A stretch of 64,000 bases of DNA from Promethearchaeota archaeon (GCA_016840085.1 JAEOTA010000055.1:31356-95355), one strand, 5' to 3'. Counted from the first letter of the stretch, positions 18,694-28,820 are shown. A program made the numbers and translations. The notes: generated by a model from the sequence alone, not told the origin.

Positions 18694-20727
18694 ATGAATG
18701 AAATCAAGAAAGGTATGAATGAAGAAGAAATTGAAAATTATGTGAAAGAAGTTCTTGAACATATGAGTTTGAAAGAAAAAGTCTATCAAATGATTGGAAA
18801 TGGTCTAATCCTAAAAGTATTGAAAGATAGAGGAGTAGGAAGACGAGTATATGATGGAGCGGGTTCAAAAAAATTTAAAATTCCTTCATTCAAATTTACT
18901 GATGGTCCTCGAGGAGTAGTTATTCCTGGTTCTACTTGTTTTCCAGTATCAATAGCTCGTGGAGCATCATGGGATGTTAATTTGGAACAAAATATAGGAA
19001 ATGTGATTGGAAAAGAAGTTCGAGCACATGGAGGTAATCTTTTTGGAGGTGTGTGCATTAACCTTTTACGACATCCTTCTTGGGGAAGGGCTCAAGAAAC
19101 ATATGGAGAAGATCCTTTTTTAATAGGGGAATTTGGTGCTGCCTTAACTCGTGGTGTGCAAAAGCATAATGTTATGGCAACTGCTAAACACTTTGCAGCA
19201 AATAGTATTGAAACCGCTCGATTTAAAGTAAATGTAAAAATTGATGAACGAACGCTCCGTGAGGTTTATCTCCCTCACTTCAAACGCTGTGTAGAGGAGG
19301 GATGTGTCACTATAATGACTGCTTATAACAAAGTTCGTGGAGAATACTGTGGACATAATAAATATTTATTGAGAAATATTTTGAAAAGTGATTGGAATTT
19401 TCAGGGATTCGTTCATTCTGATTGGATGCGTGGTGTTAAAAGCACCATGGGAGGAATCACTGGGGGGTTAGATGTAGAAATGCCACGAGCTAAATATTAT
19501 AAATATAGAAAAGTAAAAAAAGCTCTACAACAAGGTAATATTTCACAAGCCATGATTGATGAAGCTGCTGGACGGGTTATGCGAACAATTCTCCACTATG
19601 TTACAAAGGAAGATCCCCAAACATATGAGCCTGCCTTAATTGGATGCGAAGAACATTGTAAGATTGCATTAGAAGCAGCAGAAAAGAGTATGGTATTACT
19701 AAAAAATGAGCAAAATATTTTACCACTAAATAAAAATAAAATTAAACGAATGGCGATTTTTGGTCGATTAGCTATTATTAAAAACACTGGAGATCATGGT
19801 AGTAGTAATGTGTCTACCAAATATGTTATAACTCCATTAAAAGGTATTCAAAATTACTTAGGAGATTCAATTCAAATACTATATAATGAAGGATCAGATA
19901 AAGAAAGTGTGAAATCTGTAGCTAAAGAAGTGGACGCAGCAATTTTAATTGTTGGTTTGGATCATAAGGATGAAGGAGAATTTATTCGTGAACTCAAAAT
20001 TGGTGGAGATCGAGAGAATTTATCCTTACATGATAATGAAATAGAATTAATTAAATTAGTAGCATCTGAAAATCAAAATTGTGTTGTTGTATTAATTGGA
20101 GGAAGTGCTATCATCATGGAAGAATGGAAAGATCAAGTCCCTGTGATTTTAATGGCGTGGTATTCTGGCATGGAAGGAGGAAACGCTTTAGCAAGGATCA
20201 TTTTTGGAGATGTCAACCCAGGAGGAAAACTTCCTTTTACAATTCCAAAAGATCCAAATCATTTACCTTTTTTTGATAAAGATGCAGATGAAATTGAGTA
20301 TGGATATTATCATGGATATACTCTTTTTGAAAAAAGTGGCTTTGAACCAGCCTTTGCTTTTGGTTTTGGATTAACCTATACCTCATTTAATTATAACAAT
20401 TTACAAGTTGATGTAAATGATGAAAAAGTTCTAGCTTCAGTAGAAGTTAAAAATACGGGAAAAACTGCTGGCGATGAAATAATCCAATTATATATTGGAT
20501 TTGAACAATCTCAAATCGACAGACCTGTAAAACTATTAAAAGGATTTACTCGCGTTCATCTGGAACCGAATGAGAATAAACATGTAATGATTGAGGTTTC
20601 AAAAGAAAATCTTGCGTGGTATAATCCAAATTCGAAATCATGGGAGGTTGAACAGATAACATACACTCTTTATATGGGAGGTTCATCCCGCGCTAAAGAT
20701 CTATTATCTACTCAGTTTACCTTATGA
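18694..20727 (+). CDS. Glycoside hydrolase family 3 beta-glucosidase-like enzyme
   Basis: The 677-residue protein has the full GH3 order: TIM barrel with GRAQETYGEDPFL, TAKHFAAN (Lys 165-His 166) and GFVHSDW, where Asp 243 is the expected nucleophile; the alpha/beta sandwich domain (GGDRENLSL); then a C-terminal fibronectin-III-like domain (VKNTGKTAGDEIIQLYI). No signal peptide is seen, so it should act on imported beta-glucosides in the cytoplasm. It releases terminal beta-linked sugars by a retaining mechanism. It lies beside Gfo/Idh/MocA and ThuA genes transcribed towards it. Confidence 0.9.
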   Translation: MNEIKKGMNEEEIENYVKEVLEHMSLKEKVYQMIGNGLILKVLKDRGVGRRVYDGAGSKKFKIPSFKFTDGPRGVVIPGSTCFPVSIARGASWDVNLEQNIGNVIGKEVRAHGGNLFGGVCINLLRHPSWGRAQETYGEDPFLIGEFGAALTRGVQKHNVMATAKHFAANSIETARFKVNVKIDERTLREVYLPHFKRCVEEGCVTIMTAYNKVRGEYCGHNKYLLRNILKSDWNFQGFVHSDWMRGVKSTMGGITGGLDVEMPRAKYYKYRKVKKALQQGNISQAMIDEAAGRVMRTILHYVTKEDPQTYEPALIGCEEHCKIALEAAEKSMVLLKNEQNILPLNKNKIKRMAIFGRLAIIKNTGDHGSSNVSTKYVITPLKGIQNYLGDSIQILYNEGSDKESVKSVAKEVDAAILIVGLDHKDEGEFIRELKIGGDRENLSLHDNEIELIKLVASENQNCVVVLIGGSAIIMEEWKDQVPVILMAWYSGMEGGNALARIIFGDVNPGGKLPFTIPKDPNHLPFFDKDADEIEYGYYHGYTLFEKSGFEPAFAFGFGLTYTSFNYNNLQVDVNDEKVLASVEVKNTGKTAGDEIIQLYIGFEQSQIDRPVKLLKGFTRVHLEPNENKHVMIEVSKENLAWYNPNSKSWEVEQITYTLYMGGSSRAKDLLSTQFTL

Positions 20728-20760
20728 TAAAAAGAATTGGGTTTTCTCTTCTTAATTTAT

Positions 20761-21786
20761 CTACAATTTCTCTATTATCTCCTTTTTACCTGTTTCTGAA
20801 GATTTATATAATGCTGATACTAAAATTAAAGCTTTAGAGCTTTCTTCTATTGTATTCAAGTATGGTTTGTCTTTTAGAACCCAATCACCAAACGCTTTTA
20901 CTGACCTCCCAAAGTGGGAAAATCCTTTTGTATCTTTTTTAATTTTATATTTTCTAATCCCTTTCCAAGTTAATGAAGATTTTGGCCAAGGTCCCCTATA
21001 GTAGCATCTCCCTTTCTTTCCAAAAATTTCTAATTCTACTTTTTCTTTAAACTTATCATAAGGTGGTGTAATGAACGTTGAATCATTAATTTGAGCATGA
21101 ACCCCATTTTCAAATTCTATTATACCTAAGGCAAAGTCTTCTACTTCAATATTTTTGAACTTCTTGTTATCAATTTTTCCTATTACTGATTTGGGTTCAC
21201 CAAAAGCCCATATCATAATATCAACCATATGTGACCCCTGAGTTAATAGAGTTCCACCACCAGCGGTTTCTTTTTTTATCCTCCAAGGTCCCCTTTCATA
21301 ATAAGATTCATCTCTGCTGAAAAATAAATTACAATTGGCATAATATATTTCATCTAAATATCCTCCTTGAATAGCTCTGACTAAACGATAACAATTATGA
21401 TCATATCTATAATTATAATTGAATCCCAATTTTAAATCAGGATATTGAAGATCTAAGTCCCTAATTTTTCTAGCATCATCTACCGAAACTCCAACAGGTT
21501 TTTCACATAGTACATGCTTTCCATGTTCAAAAGCTTGTTTTATCATAGGTCTATGGAGATGATGAGGTGTAGATATATAAACAGCATCTATTTCTTCATT
21601 TCTATACATTTCTTCAATATCAATACACGCATTTTTTTTACCAGCTATTTTAATTGCTCTATTAATGTTTAAGTCTGCAGCAGCAACGATTTTAGTGTTT
21701 TTTATTATTCTTGACGCAAGTTTATACATCCCAGTTATCCACCCGCAACCTATTACCCCGACTTTAATGAAATTTTTAGTTTTCAT
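20761..21786 (-). CDS. Gfo/Idh/MocA-family oxidoreductase
   Basis: GVIGCGWITG at residues 10-19 is the Rossmann NAD(P)-binding motif and CEKPVGV (EKP at 95-97) the family's catalytic-lysine signature. The C-terminal half (GGGTLLTQGSHMVDIMIWAFG) forms the substrate-binding beta-sheet domain with the usual His-Asp pair. Members oxidise or isomerise sugars and inositols, often at C3. It follows the ThuA-like gene after 15 bases on the same strand; Gfo/Idh plus ThuA pairs are known in 3-keto-sugar metabolism, so a glucoside-oxidising step is likely (inference). Confidence 0.9.
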   Translation of the reverse strand: MKTKNFIKVGVIGCGWITGMYKLASRIIKNTKIVAAADLNINRAIKIAGKKNACIDIEEMYRNEEIDAVYISTPHHLHRPMIKQAFEHGKHVLCEKPVGVSVDDARKIRDLDLQYPDLKLGFNYNYRYDHNCYRLVRAIQGGYLDEIYYANCNLFFSRDESYYERGPWRIKKETAGGGTLLTQGSHMVDIMIWAFGEPKSVIGKIDNKKFKNIEVEDFALGIIEFENGVHAQINDSTFITPPYDKFKEKVELEIFGKKGRCYYRGPWPKSSLTWKGIRKYKIKKDTKGFSHFGRSVKAFGDWVLKDKPYLNTIEESSKALILVSALYKSSETGKKEIIEKL

Positions 21787-21801
21787 TTTACTTCACCACT
21801 C

Positions 21802-22437
21802 TTATTGTCCTTCTAATACCCATTTTACAGAATTTCTTATGATTTCCCGAAAGATTTCATTTTTTAAAGATTTGGCTTGGTGACCTAAAGCACAGAATGC
21901 AACTTTCCCTTTACCATAGGTTTTTACCCAAATAATTGGTTCAGGATCAGGATCTTCTTCATCATGATAATAAGCTTCTGCTAAAACTTTCATATCTCCT
22001 TTCATAGAGAAATCATGTCTATAAGGTTCATCAAAAAAAGTAAAGTCATCCAAATTTGCTGTGATAGGGTGTTCTTTATCTAAGATTTTTATGTCTATAT
22101 TACACTTCGTTTTATGCCCTATAAAACGCCCTCCAATCATTTCATAATATTTGGGATGCTCTTTAAAAGAAGCTGAAGCACCATGTAATCCTATAAATCC
22201 TTTTCCGCTGGCAATAAAATCTAACACATTTTTTTCTTGTGCTTCAGTAAATTCACCGAATTGCGTAAAAAAGATAGTTGTATCATATTCAAAAAATTCT
22301 CTATTATTATTAAAGATCTCGACATCTTTATAATTATCAACGAAATAATCATTCAAAATGTCTTGAAAATAGGAATATGTCTTACTACTAAAAAAATATC
22401 TACCTCTTTGACACAGTAAAATCTTCTTTTTCCCCAT
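21802..22437 (-). CDS. ThuA-like domain protein
   Basis: The 211-residue protein has the glutamine-amidotransferase-like flavodoxin fold of the ThuA family: FIASGKGFIGLHGASASF, then MIGGRFIGH, EHPITANL, DEPYRHDF and KVAFCALGHQ. These segments line the proposed active site. ThuA members are linked to trehalose and 3-keto-disaccharide use, usually encoded with a Gfo/Idh/MocA enzyme as here. Probably cytoplasmic; reaction not established for most members. Confidence 0.85.
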   Translation of the reverse strand: MGKKKILLCQRGRYFFSSKTYSYFQDILNDYFVDNYKDVEIFNNNREFFEYDTTIFFTQFGEFTEAQEKNVLDFIASGKGFIGLHGASASFKEHPKYYEMIGGRFIGHKTKCNIDIKILDKEHPITANLDDFTFFDEPYRHDFSMKGDMKVLAEAYYHDEEDPDPEPIIWVKTYGKGKVAFCALGHQAKSLKNEIFREIIRNSVKWVLEGQ

Positions 22438-22495
22438 AAATCATCATAAGAAAAAATGAAAAGTTCTTTATTAAGGGTTCTCTAAATATAAACTA

Positions 22496-23866
22496 ATGAA
22501 TTCAAATCCTAAGCATACACAATTTGAATCTTTCAAGTATAAAACTCTTAGAGATTTAGAGATAAAAGTTCATGAATTAGGATTAGAAATTCCAATCAGT
22601 AATGATTTTGAAGTTTTAAAGCAAAATATAAATGCTGATAATTGGATAATTCCAAACAGGTTATCAATACAACCGATGGAAGGTTTTGATTCAAATCTAA
22701 ATGGTTCACCGGGTGTCTTAACTTATCGACGGTATGAAAGATATGCAAAAGGCGGTGCTGGTTTAATTTGGTTTGAGGCAACTGCAATTAATAAAGATTG
22801 CCAATCAAATCCTCATCAATTAATGCTCTCAATGGAAAATTCCAAAGAATTTGAAGATTTAGTTTCAAATACACGGGAAATTTGCAATAGGACTTTAAAT
22901 GAATTAGGATTCAAACAGAAGTGTGTTTTAATATTACAATTAAATCATTCGGGAAGATATAGCGTAAGAGAGGGTAAAAAATTTCCAATTCGCGCCTACC
23001 ATAATTCTGAATTAGATAATTCAAGAGGCCTTTCAGTAAAAGATGGTATTATAATAACTGACAATGATTTGGAAAGTTTAGAAGATATTTGGGTTCAAAA
23101 GGCTCTTTTAGCAAAAGAAGTAGGTTTTGATGGAGTAGATATTAAGTCCTGTCATGGTTATTTAATCCATGAATTATTAAGTTCAAGAGTGCGTGTGAAT
23201 TCTATTTATGGCGGTGAATCTTTAGATAATAGAGCGAAGTTTTTCCTAAACATTATTTACAAATTGAAAAAAGAGCTTGCAAATAACACAGATTTTTTAA
23301 TAACTACAAGAATGAGCTTATATGATGGAATACCTTATCCTAATGGATTTGGAGTAAAAAATATTGTAAATGAAGTCTTTCCAGCATCAATCGATCTTTC
23401 CGAACCATTGGAATTAATCAAGAGACTTTATAACCTTGGTATGAGATTGATTAACATTACCGTCGGTAATCCACATTATAAACCTCACATTACAAGACCA
23501 TTTGATATACCTACAAAAGGAGGAAATCTACCAAATGAACATCCCCTATATGGAGTAAATAGGCTTATTAGGTTAACATCTTTGATTAAGCAGCAAATAC
23601 CTGAAGATATAAAAATAATTGGCTCAGGCTATTCTTATTTACGTCAATTTGCCGGTAATATAATTGCGGGGTTAATTCATGAAAATAAAGTCGATATTTG
23701 TGGATTTGGTAGAATGGCCTTAGCAAATCCTAACTTTCCAAAACAAATTTTTCAAGAAGGATTTATTGATAAGAAACAAGTTTGTATAACCTGTTCAAAA
23801 TGTTCTGAACTTATGAAAATAGGGAATAATGTAGGCTGTGTTTCAAGAGATCCTCAATACCAATAG
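22496..23866 (+). CDS. Old Yellow Enzyme-family NADH:flavin oxidoreductase
   Basis: The protein (456 residues) has NRLSIQPMEGFD, where FMN-contacting residues lie, then GGAGLIWFEAT, DIKSCHGYLIHELLS and GFGRMALANP, the ordered FMN-barrel motifs. CITCSKC near the C terminus with a later Cys suggests a 4Fe-4S cluster as in dienoyl-CoA reductase-type OYEs. About 35 residues precede the barrel, and an insertion near the middle makes it longer than the OYE at 2065. Divergent from ThuA with 58 bases between starts, so the two may share a promoter region. Substrate unknown. Confidence 0.8.
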   Translation: MNSNPKHTQFESFKYKTLRDLEIKVHELGLEIPISNDFEVLKQNINADNWIIPNRLSIQPMEGFDSNLNGSPGVLTYRRYERYAKGGAGLIWFEATAINKDCQSNPHQLMLSMENSKEFEDLVSNTREICNRTLNELGFKQKCVLILQLNHSGRYSVREGKKFPIRAYHNSELDNSRGLSVKDGIIITDNDLESLEDIWVQKALLAKEVGFDGVDIKSCHGYLIHELLSSRVRVNSIYGGESLDNRAKFFLNIIYKLKKELANNTDFLITTRMSLYDGIPYPNGFGVKNIVNEVFPASIDLSEPLELIKRLYNLGMRLINITVGNPHYKPHITRPFDIPTKGGNLPNEHPLYGVNRLIRLTSLIKQQIPEDIKIIGSGYSYLRQFAGNIIAGLIHENKVDICGFGRMALANPNFPKQIFQEGFIDKKQVCITCSKCSELMKIGNNVGCVSRDPQYQ

Positions 23867-24209
23867 CTTTTTTATCTAATTTTTATTATTATTAGAAGCT
23901 TTTCTAATGGTTCGAACTTTTTGAAAAGTTATGCATCAAGAACTATATATGTAATTGAATCTAGATTATAATTAATAAACAACCAAAAAAAAAGGTCAAA
24001 AAAATGAGAAAAAATACAAAAAAAGCATTAGTTAATGCTGGTATGAATCAAGTTTTTCGAGCTTTAACCAGATAAATTTTTTTCTTTATTCTTTTTTTAT
24101 TCTATTTTTAATTGTAATTTCATATTCTTTAAGTCTTAATATATTACTTTCTTGTCAAAATCCCTGAGAGGACCTGTTTTTAAATATTAGGAAATATTCA
24201 TTAGGGATA
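23867..24209. other. 343-base gap holding one tiny ORF
   Basis: Contains a TATATA-like element near 23945-23950, the 23-codon ORF at 24004 and T-rich runs at 24076-24112 that could end transcription. No tRNA-like structure seen. Confidence 0.4.
24004..24075 (+). CDS. Putative 23-residue basic peptide
   Basis: A short frame from ATG encodes MRKNTKKALVN followed by AGMNQVFRALTR. It is lysine/arginine-rich and would form one amphipathic helix. A purine-rich AAAAGGTC lies about eight bases upstream, a TATA-like element about 55 bases upstream, and a T-rich stretch follows the stop, so it has the shape of a small independent transcription unit. No family recognised; it could equally be a non-coding RNA or chance. 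Confidence 0.3.
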   Translation: MRKNTKKALVNAGMNQVFRALTR

Positions 24210-26546
24210 ATGGAGATATTTAGCACCAATAAAAAATCAGTAATAGTTTTGATTTGTTCAACTGTTATCATACTAATTGTCATTTCTTGTTGGAAAATTA
24301 TTATTTCAAGCAGTATCGGTGGGTTTCTTATAATTTTCCTTTTTGGAATTTATACTTTATCATCTATTAATTTATTCAATAACATTCTAATCTTATTGTT
24401 TGCAATCTATTTACTATTCAAAATATATAATCTAAATTCAAATCATAATTCTAAAAAGAAAAAATTCCCAAAGTTATTTTTCGTATTTCTAATCTTAATT
24501 CTACCACAATTTTTTATCCCTAAACAGGATTACTCAGAGCCTAAGATTAGTCAAGGGCAGTGGGAATTTTCAATGAGAACTAATTTCAATCGCACTATTG
24601 ATTTATTTGAGACATTTAATGCTACAAGTGGATTTAGGCAACGACAAGAAATATATTTGAATGATAGTAAAAATAGTGATGACATATATGCACAGGCTGC
24701 TCGTGTGTATTTAGGTTTAAATGTTAGCGAGGAGAGTTTTGAAAATTCTCTTTATAAGATAAATAATTTTAAGGATTGTTTAGATTTTAGATTGAATTCT
24801 CTCTTACGTTTGATATATTTTGATATAAATAAGGACATTTTAGGGTCAACAATAAGAAACAGGATTATTGATGCCCTTGGTAAAACTAAATATTGGTATA
24901 CAGAACCGACAAGAGACGATATGATATTTTATACAGAAAATCATCAGATTCTCTTTCATACAGCAGAATTACTCATTGGACAACTTTTTCCGAATGATAC
25001 TTTTGTTAATTCAGGGATGACAGGTATTGAACACGTAAATCATGCAATACCTTTAATTAAAAGATGGCTTGATTGGCGTGCACAATTCGGTTTTGCAGAA
25101 TGGCATTCAAACACATATTATACAGAAGATATTGCTGCATTAGTTAATCTAGTCGACTTTTCTGAAGATCCAGTGGTTGTGTATAAAGCTGCTATGGTAA
25201 TGGATATCATTGCTTTTGATTTTGCCAATAATTATTATAAAGGTAGATATGCTACTACTCATGGTCGCGCCTATGATAGATCAAAATTAGGAACTAGTGC
25301 TGTATCACCCGCTTCAAGAGATAGCACTTCTGAATCAGCATGGATTATGCTTGGAATCGGAGAACACAATCCTAATGATAACCATAATCTTGCCGCAGTT
25401 GCTTTAGGTACAAGTGATCATTATGCTCCTCCACCTATTTTAGAGGATATAGCAAATAATGCAACTTTATATAATGAACATAAGGAACGAAACAGTATTA
25501 ATATGGATGAAGGTTCTTTATATGATATAGAGTACAATGAAGAAGATTTAATGTTCTGGTTGGGTATGTCTGCAGTTCTACCACCACAAACAATAGAAGA
25601 TGTATTTAATCTAGTAGAGAAATATAATATAAAATCAGATAATATGTATGGTCCAAAATTAATTTCTGATTTTTTTAAAACATCTGCCTTTTTACACGGT
25701 ATTCCACTAAATAAATATTCTGAGAAATTAAAACTCATTACCCAAGGTATTTGTTTGGAGACCTCAAATACTTATACATATAGAACTCCTTATTATCAGC
25801 TTTCTGGCTCTCAGGACCACCAAAAGGGGATGAATAGCTATCAGGAACATATCTGGCAAGCTTCCTTAGATGATAGTGCATTTGTATATACCAATTCTCC
25901 AGGAGGTCTCACTAAGGATTTTGAACAAGAATATGTAGGGGGATGGAATCCTCGTGCGACATTATATAAAAATATGGGAATTATCCAATATGACCGTGAA
26001 ACGCTTCCATTAGAGGGAGAACTGCTTCTCTATTTTTTAAACCTCTTTACTGGTAAAAAGTTTTACCAGCACGCATATTTTCCTCGCTGGGCTTTTGATG
26101 AGTGGGAACAACATGGTAAATGGACATTTGGTGCCAGAGAGGATGGGTACATTGCTTTATATTCCTATAAAAATACTAAATGGGTTTCAAATTATGAACT
26201 TCGAGTAAATGATTATAAAAATGTATGGATAATAGAGTTAGGCAGTATTGATGAATATAGTTCCTTTAATCAATTTATATCAGAGATTTCACAATCTCAA
26301 GTAAAAATAATTCCTCAAGCGCTAGGTTATTATGTGCAATATAATTCACCTTCTCAAGGTTTGGTAAGTGTAACTTGGAATAATCCTATGTATGTTAATG
26401 ATAATGAAATTGAATTGGGACCTTATCCTCGTTTTAACAATGAATACTGTTATCAAGATTTTGGAACTAAAACAACAATTATCGAATTCGAAAATCAAAG
26501 GTTAGAGCTAAATTTTAGCAATTATTCAAGAATATACAATGATTAA
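24210..26546 (+). CDS. Large membrane-anchored extracellular protein, possible (alpha/alpha) toroid enzyme
   Basis: The first 110 residues hold three or four hydrophobic segments; the remaining 670 are hydrophilic and rich in Trp, Tyr and Asn. Motifs such as MIFYTENHQILFH, WRAQFGFAEWHSNTYYTEDI and THGRAYDRS are arranged like the helical toroid plus beta-sheet layout of polysaccharide lyase/heparinase-like enzymes, and similar proteins exist in bacteria without a known activity. I infer an extracellular carbohydrate-active role from fold appearance and from the neighbouring GH3, Gfo/Idh and ThuA genes; I do not see a decisive catalytic motif. The small membrane protein at 26565 follows after 18 bases. 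Confidence 0.55.
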   Translation: MEIFSTNKKSVIVLICSTVIILIVISCWKIIISSSIGGFLIIFLFGIYTLSSINLFNNILILLFAIYLLFKIYNLNSNHNSKKKKFPKLFFVFLILILPQFFIPKQDYSEPKISQGQWEFSMRTNFNRTIDLFETFNATSGFRQRQEIYLNDSKNSDDIYAQAARVYLGLNVSEESFENSLYKINNFKDCLDFRLNSLLRLIYFDINKDILGSTIRNRIIDALGKTKYWYTEPTRDDMIFYTENHQILFHTAELLIGQLFPNDTFVNSGMTGIEHVNHAIPLIKRWLDWRAQFGFAEWHSNTYYTEDIAALVNLVDFSEDPVVVYKAAMVMDIIAFDFANNYYKGRYATTHGRAYDRSKLGTSAVSPASRDSTSESAWIMLGIGEHNPNDNHNLAAVALGTSDHYAPPPILEDIANNATLYNEHKERNSINMDEGSLYDIEYNEEDLMFWLGMSAVLPPQTIEDVFNLVEKYNIKSDNMYGPKLISDFFKTSAFLHGIPLNKYSEKLKLITQGICLETSNTYTYRTPYYQLSGSQDHQKGMNSYQEHIWQASLDDSAFVYTNSPGGLTKDFEQEYVGGWNPRATLYKNMGIIQYDRETLPLEGELLLYFLNLFTGKKFYQHAYFPRWAFDEWEQHGKWTFGAREDGYIALYSYKNTKWVSNYELRVNDYKNVWIIELGSIDEYSSFNQFISEISQSQVKIIPQALGYYVQYNSPSQGLVSVTWNNPMYVNDNEIELGPYPRFNNEYCYQDFGTKTTIIEFENQRLELNFSNYSRIYND

Positions 26547-26564
26547 AATGAAAGGTGGTAAATT

Positions 26565-27428
26565 TTGAAACTCAGAGATTATTTAAAATCGTTTAAACCG
26601 GCAATAAAGGGCAGTATAATGGTTTTTATTGGCATATTCCTTTCTCGTAAAGGCATGAGTATTGAAATTTTTACTACAAATGTTATGTTTGGTCCTCTTG
26701 CATATTTATTCTTAGCTTTATCAGGAATCATAGCAATAAAAATACTCCAGATCGCAGAGAATCCCTCTTACGATGGTCGAGTTTCTATTCACCAAGCAAA
26801 ATTCCTGCTTGGAATAATTTATCTTATTGGATTTATCTTAACAATTACTAATGTGATTATAAACTCTACCATCTATTATCTTAATATTCTTGTAATAGCT
26901 TTTGTTGTTCCACTTGGTATTCTCTGGGTTGCTTTAGGTTACTATGCTTTTAAGATTAAGAAAAATAGTGAGTTGATTAAAATGATGGTTACAAGTCTTA
27001 TATTTTCGCTAGGGATACTTTATGGCGCACTACTACATTCCATATTAATTCCATTATTTGTGTATTTCTTCTTTCTAACCGTTTCTTTTTTGCAACTATC
27101 ACGAGAATTAGTAAAAGATCTACCAAACAGAGATCAACCTGAAGGAGTGGTAATAATCAAAAGAGGAGATGATATGTATAATAGTCTTAAATCCTCTTTA
27201 ATTCTCCAATTTTTAGCTATTACTTTTTTTATACTACCAGTTTTCACAAATATTGCATATCCGCTCTTATATCTCTTCCTTATGGTTGTTGGCGTAATTA
27301 TTACTGGATTAGCATCTATTTTAACATTGAAAAGTTTATTTGAAAGAAAATTGTTCAATAACATTGGACTAATATTAAAAATTGGAATACTTATAGAACT
27401 AATCACTTTTATACTAATAGGTAGCTAG
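26565..27428 (+). CDS. Multipass membrane protein
   Basis: The 287-residue protein has about eight hydrophobic segments with short polar loops and no recognised motif. The TTG start is supported by AAGGTGG at 26552-26558, six bases upstream. It follows the large extracellular protein after 18 bases and is probably co-transcribed, so it may help anchor or export its partner. A loop with DLPNRDQPEG separates two membrane halves. Family not recognised. Confidence 0.6.
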   Translation: MKLRDYLKSFKPAIKGSIMVFIGIFLSRKGMSIEIFTTNVMFGPLAYLFLALSGIIAIKILQIAENPSYDGRVSIHQAKFLLGIIYLIGFILTITNVIINSTIYYLNILVIAFVVPLGILWVALGYYAFKIKKNSELIKMMVTSLIFSLGILYGALLHSILIPLFVYFFFLTVSFLQLSRELVKDLPNRDQPEGVVIIKRGDDMYNSLKSSLILQFLAITFFILPVFTNIAYPLLYLFLMVVGVIITGLASILTLKSLFERKLFNNIGLILKIGILIELITFILIGS

Positions 27429-27565
27429 ACGTCCAATAATTTAAAAACTTTTGAATATTCAAAAAATAAAAAATTAAGAGAAGTATAGTAATTACTAATT
27501 TCATTTATTCCGTCTTAAACAGTAAAATTATTAATAGTATAGAAGGTTTATTAACTATTAAAAAA

Positions 27566-28678
27566 ATGAAAGGATTATCAATAATGATACCTAAACGAAC
27601 TAAAAGGATTACTTCAGAATGGCTTAATTCAGTTCTTCATAACTCGGGATATTTTAAAGATGTCAATATCAAATCAATTTCGAGGGAACCATGGGGTGCA
27701 GGCGAAGGATTTGTGAGTGATATGGCAAGATTAACAATAACATATGACAAGGAATCTCCTGAACTCCCGAAAACTATGATTGTAAAAATGCCAACAACTT
27801 TTAGAACCGCTTTAGCAATCGCACTTCAATATAATCTTTATGAAAAGGAGATAAGATTTTATATCGATGTAGCACCAAAAAGCCCTATACGAGTTCCTGA
27901 ACTTATATATTCCGATATTGATTCAGAAAATAAAAAATACATTCTCATCCTTGAAGATTGTTCGTGTTATACGCAGATAGACCAGATTGAAGGTTTGAAT
28001 CAAGAGCAAACGAAACTTACGATAGATGCTATAGCAGAATTTCATGCACGATGGTGGGATGCTCCAGATCTTTATTCTTTTGAGTGGATTTCTAAACCAA
28101 GGGATAAATATGCAATGGCTTTAATTGATACCTATCGTACTGACTGGGATCTCTCAATAAAATCTGAAGAATTCAAAGAAATCCTCCCCGAAGGTGGTCA
28201 AAAAGTCGGAGAAAAGATATCGGAACAGTTCCAATGGTTAGTTGAGGATATTCCAGATGATAATTTGACTATTGCTCACTTTGACTTTCGAGTAGACAAT
28301 TTATTTTTCGATTTTGAGAATAAAGAAAATCCTATAATAGTATTTGATTGGGGATCAGCAATTATTAACGGAGGTATTCTGGATATTGCATATTTGTTAG
28401 GAGAAAGTTTAAAAATTGATTTGAGACGGAAGATTGAAAAGGAAATGGTTAAACATTATATAAAAAGACTTGAAGAAAAAGGCATAACAGGTTTTGATTT
28501 TGATTATGCTTGGGATTTTTACTTAAGATCTTTAATGTGTTATGCGTATATACCTGTTTTAGGATATACACAGTTGGATAGAAGTGATCCAAGGGCAATG
28601 GAATTATTTAAGACAATAACAATAAGGCAGTTTACAGCCATAATCGATAATGATGCGACAAGTGTGTGTCCATCTTAA
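27566..28678 (+). CDS. Ecdysteroid-kinase-like/aminoglycoside phosphotransferase-fold kinase
   Basis: The catalytic loop IAHFDFRVDNLFF (His 238, Asp 240, Asn 245) and the metal motif VFDWGS (Asp 261) identify the APH/choline-kinase-like fold; IVKMP near residue 74 supplies the ATP-binding lysine and ILEDC the hinge. The layout is closest to the EcKL/DUF1679 group that phosphorylates small hydroxyl compounds such as steroids or amino alcohols. 370 residues is normal. Start could also be ATG 27584. Monocistronic by spacing. Substrate not predictable. Confidence 0.75.
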   Translation: MKGLSIMIPKRTKRITSEWLNSVLHNSGYFKDVNIKSISREPWGAGEGFVSDMARLTITYDKESPELPKTMIVKMPTTFRTALAIALQYNLYEKEIRFYIDVAPKSPIRVPELIYSDIDSENKKYILILEDCSCYTQIDQIEGLNQEQTKLTIDAIAEFHARWWDAPDLYSFEWISKPRDKYAMALIDTYRTDWDLSIKSEEFKEILPEGGQKVGEKISEQFQWLVEDIPDDNLTIAHFDFRVDNLFFDFENKENPIIVFDWGSAIINGGILDIAYLLGESLKIDLRRKIEKEMVKHYIKRLEEKGITGFDFDYAWDFYLRSLMCYAYIPVLGYTQLDRSDPRAMELFKTITIRQFTAIIDNDATSVCPS

Positions 28679-28820
28679 CACTACAATCTACATTTTTTCT
28701 TAAAATCCTAATATTTATGTTAATCTTCTATTTATTTATCCTAAAATGAAAAAATTTAATTTAACATAGAAGATTTATTCAAAATTAATTTAGATTTAAC
28801 TTTTTTAAAAGGTTATAATA

